From NCBI GenBank assembly GCA_016203425.1, contig JACQMU010000041.1:1-5723 (forward strand): a stretch of 5,723 bases of DNA, given 5' to 3'. The position numbers were made by a program, and so were the translations under genes. This document shows, in pieces, positions 1-4,297 of this stretch. How positions within the stretch are numbered: the first letter of the stretch is position 1; each line of letters starts with the position of its first letter. The notes beneath the pieces were generated by a model. It was not told the DNA's origin, searched no databases, and saw nothing but the letters and a program-made list of their open reading frames with translations. The stretch comes from Candidatus Woesearchaeota archaeon (GTDB lineage: Archaea; Nanobdellota; Nanobdellia; Woesearchaeales; ARS49).

Positions 1-32
1 CAACAGCATTTGCGAGATTTGCAACAAATAAA

Positions 33-839
33 TCAACCAGTTTGTTTCTGTTTTGAGGCATTTTGAATTCCTTTTAGGATTTGGTTAAAACAATCGTTAT
101 AAATTTCTTTGTATTTTTTAATAAAGTTATTCTTGTCAAGCATATTTTGTTTTATCTCCTCAATGTTTTTTAAATTAAAAAGTTGTTTTATTTCTGTGTC
201 TATTTGTTCTTTGCTTGTTTTTTTTTCTTTTAAGAATAAATAAATTGCGACCATATTTCTCGTCAAATAATATTTTTCTGTTCCATTCAATACGTTAAAA
301 TTACCAGGCAGAATTTCACTTTTTAGCAGGTGCAAGTCAAGCAATTTGTAATTAATTCTGTGCTGTATTTTGTAAATGAATCTTTTTTTTGCAATACATT
401 TGCTTAGCATTGTTTGGTACAGGGGGTCTGTTGACAAACCTTCAACAAGGGTTTTGTTGTCAAGAACAATAATGTGTGGTATTAATCCTGTTGAGTTTTT
501 AACACTTTTTTTGAACGCTTCTGTGTCTCTTTCTGATTGACTAACTACTAAAATATCAATATCGTTGAATGTAAAGCCATTATCAAGAAAAGAGCCAGTG
601 ATTATGATATTATCATATATGTTGATTGTTTTATCTGCAATAGCAAATATCTCTTTTATCGCACTAACTTTTAACGGTTCAAGGTGTTCAACATTGTAAA
701 AAAATAATTTTTCTTGAACAACTGTTGTTTGCAATGGTTCTACTCTGACATAACTGCCAACAATAAAACCTGCTCTTTTCTTAGGCAAATAAATCTGATC
801 CATCAAAGTTCCGCGACTTATTTTGCTGACAATCTCCAT
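33..839 (-). CDS. AbrB-like domain / nucleotidyltransferase fusion protein
   Basis: This 268-residue protein is a predicted nucleotidyltransferase of the polymerase-beta (MNT-like) fold. The signature is visible: Gly82-Ser83 followed by Asp93-x-Asp95 within a hydrophobic strand, matching hG[GS]x9-13DhD. The third carboxylate usual in the family is not obvious; the later strand reads PHIIVLD, with His122 or Asp127 nearby. Residues 5-36 (SRGTLMDQIYLPKK then VGSYVRVEPL) resemble an AbrB/SpoVT swapped-hairpin DNA-binding domain, so the protein may bind its own promoter. The C-terminal third is helical and Lys-rich, without the R-x4-6-H motif of HEPN partners. The ATG at 839 lies about 27 bases from the centre of a TATA box, consistent with a leaderless mRNA. 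Known relatives include toxin-type (MNT, AbiEii/MenA) and tRNA- or antibiotic-modifying enzymes; the substrate cannot be read from the sequence. The fold call is solid, while the AbrB assignment rests on motif resemblance. Confidence 0.8.
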   Translation of the reverse strand: MEIVSKISRGTLMDQIYLPKKRAGFIVGSYVRVEPLQTTVVQEKLFFYNVEHLEPLKVSAIKEIFAIADKTINIYDNIIITGSFLDNGFTFNDIDILVVSQSERDTEAFKKSVKNSTGLIPHIIVLDNKTLVEGLSTDPLYQTMLSKCIAKKRFIYKIQHRINYKLLDLHLLKSEILPGNFNVLNGTEKYYLTRNMVAIYLFLKEKKTSKEQIDTEIKQLFNLKNIEEIKQNMLDKNNFIKKYKEIYNDCFNQILKGIQNASKQKQTG

Positions 840-841
840 AT

Positions 842-860
842 TACGTAATAATACGTAATA
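842..860. repeat. Direct repeat TACGTAATA x2, candidate operator
   Basis: Two exact copies of TACGTAATA sit at 842-850 and 852-860. Their starts are 10 bases apart, about one helical turn, and the first overlaps the palindrome TTACGTAA. They fill the space between the TATA box and the start codon of the nucleotidyltransferase gene, where a bound repressor would block transcription. The AbrB-like N-terminus of that protein is the natural candidate ligand, but this is inference. Confidence 0.5.
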
Positions 861-870
861 CTATTTAAAG
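861..870 (-). promoter_or_regulatory. TATA box of the nucleotidyltransferase gene
   Basis: Read on the minus strand this is CTTTAAATAG, a good archaeal TATA-type element. Its centre lies about 27 bases upstream of the ATG at 839, so the transcript would start at or very near the start codon. The TTTAAA core is symmetric, so it could also fire to the right, towards the short open frame starting at 900. Confidence 0.6.
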
Positions 871-899
871 ACTGCGGAAATTTACCAATAGTTTAATTG

Positions 900-1013
900 A
901 TGAGAAGTTCTATGCGGAGGGCAAGCAAAAAGCCGAAAGTAACAAGCGTTAGCGTCGAGGGATATATTAAACTTATCTCTCTAACGAAGAAATTTAGCAA
1001 TCAGCGCAGGTGA
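900..1013 (+). CDS. Possible 37-residue basic protein (doubtful)
   Basis: In the gap between the nucleotidyltransferase and the 117-residue gene a short frame opens with ATG at 900 (a second in-frame ATG at 912) and ends with TGA at 1011-1013. The product would be very basic (RRASKKPK near the start, KKFSNQRR at the end). The symmetric TTTAAA at about 864-869 is roughly 34 bases upstream. No domain is recognised, there is no Shine-Dalgarno sequence before the start, and its last 33 bases run antisense to the neighbouring gene. It may be a small real gene, a remnant, or chance. Apart from this, the gap at 840-980 holds only the promoter elements of the gene to its left. Confidence 0.2.
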   Translation: MRSSMRRASKKPKVTSVSVEGYIKLISLTKKFSNQRR

Positions 1014-1334
1014 TTTCGAATCGCCTTGCTGAACAACAGTACCTGATGTTTCCCACACAACTTGTTGGCCTGCTTGAATTTTAGACCAGTTAGGCCAAGG
1101 GTGTGGGACTGGAATAACTACTGTTCTGTTATCTTTCTGAGTGAAATTTAATTCTCCATTACTGTTTGGCTCGTATACCAGTTGGTTATGGGCAATACCA
1201 AGTCCACTACCCACTCTAAATCGAAAGTCTGCTATGTTTCCTGATAACGAACTTTCTATGAATTTTTTTGGTACACCTATCACAATGCTGTTGCCTTCTA
1301 ATCGCACAGTTGAAATTATTGGTGAACCAATCAT
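981..1334 (-). CDS. Hypothetical beta-rich protein, 117 residues
   Basis: I do not recognise this protein. It is predicted to be mostly beta strand, with no signal peptide or membrane segment. The N-terminus reads TVRLEGNSIVIGVPKKFIE (residues 9-27), which recalls the strand-GNS-strand-PK pattern of AbrB/MazE antitoxins, but the rest (a Gly-rich stretch, then PHPWPNW near residue 78, then short strands) is not typical of that family. The frame could extend four codons further to a TTG at 1346. The ATG at 1334 was chosen because it sits about 28 bases from the shared TATA-like element, giving a leaderless start. It is divergent from the replication operon, with only 53 bases between the start codons, so the two units are probably co-regulated. 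The balanced amino-acid composition supports a real gene. The function is unknown. Confidence 0.55.
   Translation of the reverse strand: MIGSPIISTVRLEGNSIVIGVPKKFIESSLSGNIADFRFRVGSGLGIAHNQLVYEPNSNGELNFTQKDNRTVVIPVPHPWPNWSKIQAGQQVVWETSGTVVQQGDSKSPALIAKFLR
1001..1032. repeat. Stem-loop with a TTTCGAA loop
   Basis: TCAGC (1001-1005) pairs with GCTGA (1028-1032), and AGGTGA (1008-1013) pairs with TCGCCT (1021-1026) with one G-U pair, leaving a 7-base loop TTTCGAA and a small internal bulge. It resembles a tRNA T-arm in size but lacks the conserved G53-C61 pair. It lies in the 3' end of the minus-strand gene and includes the stop of the doubtful 37-residue frame. It may be a structural element or chance. 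Confidence 0.3.
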
Positions 1335-1357
1335 TGCGACTAACAATTTTCTTTGAG

Positions 1358-1371
1358 TTTAATAATTTATC
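1358..1371. promoter_or_regulatory. Shared AT-rich TATA element between divergent genes
   Basis: The stretch TTTAATAATTTATC sits midway between the ATG at 1334 (minus) and the ATG at 1388 (plus). Its core is about 27 bases from each, which is the spacing of an archaeal TATA box to a leaderless start in both directions. No other AT-rich box is present in the 53-base gap, so one element, or two overlapping ones, must serve both genes. Confidence 0.5.
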
Positions 1372-1383
1372 GAGAAGTTGTGA

Positions 1384-1394
1384 GTGTATGACAC
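1384..1394. promoter_or_regulatory. Candidate operator GTGT-ATG-ACAC
   Basis: A perfect inverted repeat GTGT/ACAC surrounds the start codon ATG of the first operon gene. An overlapping imperfect pair AGTTGTG (1376-1382) and CACAAGT (1392-1398) extends the symmetry. A repressor bound here would cover the predicted transcription start. The small ribbon-helix-helix product is a plausible ligand, as CopG-type proteins bind short dyads in their own promoters. Confidence 0.35.
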
Positions 1395-1495
1395 AAGTCT
1401 GGTTAAGAAGTGAAACATACGAGAAACTTAAACAAAAACGCGTCGGGCGCGAGCCGCTTGGCAGCGTCGTAGAGCGTTTGCTCGAACAAAAATAA
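1388..1495 (+). CDS. Small ribbon-helix-helix protein (VapB/CopG-like), 35 residues
   Basis: This very short protein fits a minimal ribbon-helix-helix fold: strand TQVWLR (2-7), helix A SETYEKLKQKR (8-18), a turn with Gly20, and helix B LGSVVERLLEQK (24-35). The pattern of strand, SxxTYExLK and then VxERLL resembles archaeal VapB-type antitoxins and CopG-like regulators. Such proteins act as DNA-binding dimers. The start at 1388 is preferred over longer in-frame starts because the upstream translation (Cys-rich, from 1268) lies antisense to the 117-residue gene, and because the TATA-like element is about 27 bases upstream. There is no Shine-Dalgarno sequence, consistent with leaderless translation. 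It is the first gene of the replication operon, 45 bases before the next. No PIN-domain toxin is adjacent, so a regulatory role is more likely than a toxin-antitoxin pair. Confidence 0.65.
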   Translation: MTQVWLRSETYEKLKQKRVGREPLGSVVERLLEQK

Positions 1496-1507
1496 AGAAA
1501 AAACAAA

Positions 1508-1523
1508 GCCGATTGCCGTCGGC
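1508..1523 (+). repeat. Hairpin GCCGA / TCGGC before the second gene
   Basis: GCCGA (1508-1512) and TCGGC (1519-1523) form a GC-rich stem around a 6-base loop, ending two bases before the Shine-Dalgarno sequence GGAGG (1526-1530). CCGA could alternatively pair with TCGG at 1524-1527, which would mask part of the Shine-Dalgarno sequence. This could tune translation of the second gene; the effect is inferred only. Confidence 0.4.
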
Positions 1524-1525
1524 TC

Positions 1526-1530
1526 GGAGG
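1526..1530 (+). promoter_or_regulatory. Ribosome binding site GGAGG
   Basis: A strong Shine-Dalgarno core, GGAGG, lies 10 bases before the ATG at 1541. It fixes that start and shows that internal operon genes use leadered translation, unlike the leaderless first gene. Confidence 0.7.
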
Positions 1531-1540
1531 AAAAAACCAA

Positions 1541-1762
1541 ATGACAAAAACAAGAGAAGAAAATGAGTTTAAAAATGGCGGTATTCCTAATGAATTCTCG
1601 ACGCCATTTCAAAGTAAAAAAGAGAAACGTGGACGTGGCATACCTTTGTGTGTGAAAGTCTCGCCAACAGAATTTGAAAAAATTAAAGTTCTGAAGGGTG
1701 CCACCCCCATTTCGCAATTTCTGAGGGAGAAAGCGCTCGGAGTGATGAAAGATGAAATCTGA
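1541..1762 (+). CDS. Ribbon-helix-helix DNA-binding protein, 73 residues
   Basis: Residues 1-32 are charged and probably disordered (rich in Lys, Glu, Asn, Arg). Residues 34-68 show a ribbon-helix-helix domain: strand IPLCVKV (34-40), helix A from SPTEFEKIK (41-49), a turn, then helix B PISQFLREKAL (56-66). The VxVSxxExEKIK...ISxFLREKAL pattern is typical of CopG/Arc/MetJ-type and plasmid mobilisation accessory proteins. The start is set by the GGAGG sequence 10 bases upstream. Its last 11 bases overlap the start of the ATPase gene, so the two are translationally coupled. In pRN1-type archaeal plasmids a CopG-like protein sits just before the replication protein and represses it; a similar role is likely here. 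A DNA-nicking accessory role cannot be excluded, although no relaxase is visible. Confidence 0.75.
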   Translation: MTKTREENEFKNGGIPNEFSTPFQSKKEKRGRGIPLCVKVSPTEFEKIKVLKGATPISQFLREKALGVMKDEI

Positions 1763-3566
1763 ATTTGCATCTTACTCATGCCCTCACTGCTATACGTTCA
1801 GCACTGAACGAACAGGTGACTGGTGTTGGCGGTGCAATGTCTGCAACAAAGAATTTGATGAAAACGAAATTCCTGAAGCGATTATTCAAGAATTACGAAA
1901 ACCAATAGACTGGCATGCCTGCGAGTTGGAGATTAAAAACAAATCAGGAAAACAACAGGTTGGTCAGGGAGGACATTCACCAGAAGGATGGCGTAAAATA
2001 AATCCAACCCCCCGCGCAGCTAATCTTCCACTGTTTGATGACTTTCTGACATTGCTCGAGCTACAAGGTGCCGACTACAGAGGATTATTGAAACTTTTTT
2101 GGTATCATGTCGCAAGCACAGTTTTGAATAAAGTTCAAGTACAGTTTAAAAAAATAAAAAGTGATTGTCGCGTGCACGTTCTTCTCGTCGTTCCAAGTGG
2201 TTTTGGAAAGAAAAATTTTGTTAGCTTTATGCGTGCCTTGGCAAAAACTTTGAAATTCTCTATCGAAAAACCATCGACAACCCACCCAGAACAACTCGTG
2301 GGCAAAATGTTGTATCGGGGGACTGGCAAAAACAAAGAACGCATTGAAAATAAAGGATTCATGTCAAACGACGAACTTGTTTTTGACGAGTGCAGCACAT
2401 TATTGCATGGCGATGATGATAAAGCAAAGGAATCACGTGCAATACTTTGTGACGGCATGAATCCATACCCTGATAGTGTAGTCATGAAACGTTCAGTTGA
2501 CCAAACGAAAGAAGAGGCATTGACGTATCCAGCATATTTTTGCGGTTTGTTTTTAACACAACCGTTCAAGCACGATGACACGGAGTTGATCCGTCAAGGT
2601 TTCATGCGGAGACCGTGGACGGGGTACACTGTTTTTAGTGCTGAGCGGGATGACCAATTCTCGGCAAGGCTCGGCGATTTTTCTGGTAGTGTTGATGGCT
2701 TTGTTGAATTCCTAAAAGGAGTTAAAAAAACTGGTGAAAATGGTGTTTCAGTAGAATCTGATGTTAAGGATCTCTTTTCAGAGTGTCATGCTGCCTTGTT
2801 GTCACAAGGTCGATGTCATTCACCATCGGGTAGCGCGTTCATTGAACATTTAGCTCACGCACTCATGGATGATTTGTTAAAGTTCAGTGCAATACAGGCG
2901 TTAGTGCATGGTAGAAATGCTGTGACGAAGAATGATATCATTGCAGCATTTGTTGACTTGAGCGAGTTTTTATTGATGCGTTTAAATTACATTGAGGATT
3001 TTTTCCCGTCATACTCATTGTACGCAGTTCTCGGATTTGATGACAGAAGTGCTGCCATACTTAACTGGCTTGAAACAAAAAACGCGTTATCTAAAGACGC
3101 CAGCACGGTTGGTGTTGATGATGTTACTTTATTTGTTTTGGAAACATTCGGCAAGGGTGATAAGACTGCGCAGAGATTGTTGTCGCGGTTGGTTAATGAT
3201 GGTTGGGTGTCGCGGGATCAGGTTGGACAACATGAGACGCGAGTGTGGCTGTTGAAGAAGCCTGAAAAGAAAGCACAGAGTTGTTTGGGTATTACATACT
3301 ATTACTCAAAATTAGCAGAGCTGGAGAATGTCTATCCTGTCCATCCTGAAGACACAGAAGTTCAGGGTGGACACGGTGGACAATCCCCTCAAAAACACAA
3401 TGTCCAACCCTTTAAGATTCTGGAAATTGTTAAAGCACTGGACACTGGACAAGGTGCAGACGAACAAGCAGTCATTGACAAATGCGGTGAAACCACAGTA
3501 AAGCACGCACTCGAAATTGGCGATATTTTTCGCAAAAGCGCAGGCAAATTGGGGGTATTGGAATGA
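1752..3566 (+). CDS. MCM-like AAA+ replicative helicase/ATPase
   Basis: This 604-residue protein is probably the replication helicase of the element. Residues 10-31 form a zinc ribbon (Cys10-x2-Cys13, Cys28-x2-Cys31). A Gly-rich linker follows (GQGGHSP, 71-77). The AAA+ core has a Walker A-like loop VVPSGFGKKN (146-155), Walker B ELVFDE (208-213), a following SRAILCDGMNPYP segment resembling the MCM helix-hairpin region, a sensor-1-like strand CGLFLTQP, and an arginine-finger-like IRQGFMRRP (280-288). The helical lid (about 362-412) carries VTKNDIIAAF, as in MCM lids. Two winged-helix segments follow (about 430-505 and 553-604), the last ending in the GDIFRKSAGKLGVLE pattern seen at C-termini of archaeal MCM-type proteins. 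Walker A is unusual: Val replaces the first Gly, and Lys154 stands where Ser/Thr is expected. GGAG at 1739-1742 supports the start at 1752. It is divergent from cellular MCM, so the name is by architecture. Confidence 0.7.
   Translation: MKSEFASYSCPHCYTFSTERTGDWCWRCNVCNKEFDENEIPEAIIQELRKPIDWHACELEIKNKSGKQQVGQGGHSPEGWRKINPTPRAANLPLFDDFLTLLELQGADYRGLLKLFWYHVASTVLNKVQVQFKKIKSDCRVHVLLVVPSGFGKKNFVSFMRALAKTLKFSIEKPSTTHPEQLVGKMLYRGTGKNKERIENKGFMSNDELVFDECSTLLHGDDDKAKESRAILCDGMNPYPDSVVMKRSVDQTKEEALTYPAYFCGLFLTQPFKHDDTELIRQGFMRRPWTGYTVFSAERDDQFSARLGDFSGSVDGFVEFLKGVKKTGENGVSVESDVKDLFSECHAALLSQGRCHSPSGSAFIEHLAHALMDDLLKFSAIQALVHGRNAVTKNDIIAAFVDLSEFLLMRLNYIEDFFPSYSLYAVLGFDDRSAAILNWLETKNALSKDASTVGVDDVTLFVLETFGKGDKTAQRLLSRLVNDGWVSRDQVGQHETRVWLLKKPEKKAQSCLGITYYYSKLAELENVYPVHPEDTEVQGGHGGQSPQKHNVQPFKILEIVKALDTGQGADEQAVIDKCGETTVKHALEIGDIFRKSAGKLGVLE
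3224..3451. repeat. Iteron-like cluster of seven TGGACA hexamers
   Basis: TGGACA occurs at 3224-3229, 3368-3373, 3377-3382, 3439-3444 and 3446-3451, and its complement TGTCCA at 3338-3343 and 3401-3406. Some copies are tandem: GGGTGGACA then CGGTGGACA at 3365-3382, and ACTGGAC twice at 3437-3450. I found no exact copy elsewhere in the window. The cluster is within the ATPase gene, over its C-terminal winged-helix and linker region. Different copies encode Gly-Gln/His, Val-His/Gln or Leu-Asp, so protein sequence alone does not explain them. Candidate roles are replication iterons, binding sites for the element's own regulators, or repeat expansion in a linker. Confidence 0.6.
3338..3373. repeat. 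13-bp inverted repeat inside the ATPase gene
   Basis: Bases 3338-3350 pair with 3361-3373 over 13 positions with a single T-G (G-U in RNA) mismatch, around the 10-base loop GACACAGAAG. The outer ends of the stem are TGTCCA and TGGACA, members of the hexamer cluster. It encodes the linker around residues 529-541. It could be an origin dyad, a protein-binding cruciform or an mRNA structure; it lacks a following T-run, so a terminator is unlikely. Confidence 0.65.
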
Positions 3567-3727
3567 CATTCACGGCTTATGCTGGTTCTGAACCATGCAT
3601 CTGGTTACTTGATAACAAACCATGTCTTCATGCGCCATGCCATTTTGCTTGGGACAACAAACCTATCTGTAATACCTGCCTTTTAATGCTCAAGCCCTTG
3701 CTCAAATGGTGCGACGGTGTACCATAA
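3563..3727 (+). CDS. Small Cys-rich, probable zinc-binding protein, 54 residues
   Basis: The ATG overlaps the ATPase stop codon (ATGA, 4 bases), so translation is probably coupled. The 54-residue product has Cys at 12, 21, 26, 36, 39 and 50 and His at 23 and 27. The segments PCLHAPCH (20-27) and CNTC (36-39) look like the two halves of a zinc site. DNKP occurs twice (17-20 and 31-34), each followed closely by Cys, suggesting an internal duplication. No named family is recognised. Its position directly behind the helicase suggests an accessory DNA- or protein-binding role in replication. A G-rich stretch (3551-3555) upstream is only a weak ribosome site. The Cys/His spacing and the ATGA overlap are the main evidence that it is real. 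Confidence 0.6.
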   Translation: MTFTAYAGSEPCIWLLDNKPCLHAPCHFAWDNKPICNTCLLMLKPLLKWCDGVP

Positions 3728-3834
3728 AACTCAAACTCATCCAGCTACACTCTGCCAGCATTAAAGCATGAGACGATTGGCAAGCCTGTGGCAAAAACAT
3801 AACCCAATCAAAAAACAAGAACAACAACAAAAAA
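3728..3834 (+). other. Gap between operon and HTH gene, no clear gene
   Basis: This stretch ends in an A- and C-rich, G-poor leader running up to the ATG at 3835. No Shine-Dalgarno sequence and no convincing TATA box was found, so the downstream gene may be read from the operon. Two tiny frames (21 residues from 3706, 29 residues from 3768) meet in an ATGA overlap at 3768-3771, but neither has supporting features. Confidence 0.4.
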
Positions 3835-4269
3835 ATGCCTGCTGGAAAAACAACTGAAAGAAGAGCTGAAATCCTCCGAATAATGCAAGAACTCGGCATT
3901 CACAACGTGCCAATAACAGCTCTCGCACAAAAGTACAACTGCAGCCGACAAACACTTCACAAAGATGTAAACCGCATAATACAACAAACCCCACCAGACG
4001 ACATAACACACATCAAATGGGGTTTACAAAACACTTACAAAAAGTGCGAAAAGGAACTGATGAAAATACTCGCCAACCCAGAAAGCAGTGTGCAGGAAAA
4101 AATCAATGCTACGCGGGCTTTGGCAAGCGTTGTCAAAGATTTCAGTGTGGTATTTGAATCATACTCTATGAAGCAGAAGGTTGCTGACAATGTTAATGTT
4201 AACTTGCAGCCGCGAAAACTCACGATAGAAGAAATCCAAGCAGCATTTCAGAGCAAGGAGAATGAGTGA
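3835..4269 (+). CDS. Helix-turn-helix protein, possible terminase small subunit
   Basis: Residues 26-49 (PITALAQKYNCSRQT then LHKDVNRII) form a clear helix-turn-helix in which the second helix begins at Ser37. Residues 60-112 are predicted to be two long helices (TYKKCEKELMKILA, then EKINATRALASVVKDFSVVF), followed by a short strand-like VNVNLQP and a C-terminal helix from TIEEIQAAF. An N-terminal HTH plus a helical oligomerisation region and short tail is the build of phage terminase small subunits, which bind packaging sites. A plain plasmid regulator is the main alternative. No large terminase subunit follows; the next gene is on the other strand. No in-frame start exists upstream before a stop at 3769-3771, so the ATG at 3835 is secure. 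The DNA-binding call is firm, the terminase role tentative. Confidence 0.7.
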   Translation: MPAGKTTERRAEILRIMQELGIHNVPITALAQKYNCSRQTLHKDVNRIIQQTPPDDITHIKWGLQNTYKKCEKELMKILANPESSVQEKINATRALASVVKDFSVVFESYSMKQKVADNVNVNLQPRKLTIEEIQAAFQSKENE

Positions 4270-4278
4270 AACGTTTGT

Positions 4279-4297
4279 ATTTCAGACCAATTGAAAT
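4279..4297. terminator. Weak inverted repeat between convergent genes
   Basis: ATTTCA (4279-4284) and TGAAAT (4292-4297) form a 6-bp stem with a 7-base loop in the 27-base gap where the HTH gene and the winged-helix gene converge. Its position suits a two-way terminator, but the stem is AT-rich and no T-run of convincing length follows on either strand. Confidence 0.25.

Noticed and set aside
916..920. GGAGG as a ribosome site
   Set aside because: No ATG, GTG or TTG follows at a usable distance on the plus strand.
1006..1040. tRNA gene or tRNA fragment suggested by TTCGAATC
   Set aside because: The conserved G53-C61 pair closing the T-loop is missing on both strands, no anticodon or D-arm is visible nearby, and the segment codes for the C-terminus of the 117-residue protein.
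1268..1387. 40-codon upstream extension of the 35-residue RHH protein
   Set aside because: It is antisense to the 117-residue gene, Cys/Leu-rich without RHH features, and the TATA spacing fits the ATG at 1388.
1403..1717. 104-residue minus-strand frame opposite the two RHH genes
   Set aside because: Phe-rich complement of Lys/Glu codons; the plus-strand genes have folds, a Shine-Dalgarno sequence and operon spacing.
2135..2581. 148-residue open frame on the minus strand inside the ATPase gene
   Set aside because: It lies wholly antisense to the AAA+ core with Walker motifs, is Ser/Phe/Cys-rich with no domain, and has no promoter or ribosome site.
2992..3255. 87-residue plus-strand frame inside the ATPase gene
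   Set aside because: Out-of-frame shadow rich in Arg/Leu, with no domain and no start signals.
3224..3451. CRISPR array
   Set aside because: The repeats are 6-9 bases with irregular spacing and mixed orientation within an intact coding frame, unlike CRISPR repeats and spacers.
3706..3857. Two tiny frames (21 and 29 residues) joined by an ATGA overlap
   Set aside because: Too short to judge, no ribosome site, overlapping real genes at both ends; the overlap is likely chance.
3761..4009. Cys/Phe-rich minus-strand frames opposite the HTH gene
   Set aside because: Strings of Cys, Phe and Leu reflect the complement of the Lys/Gln-rich HTH coding sequence; no start signals.
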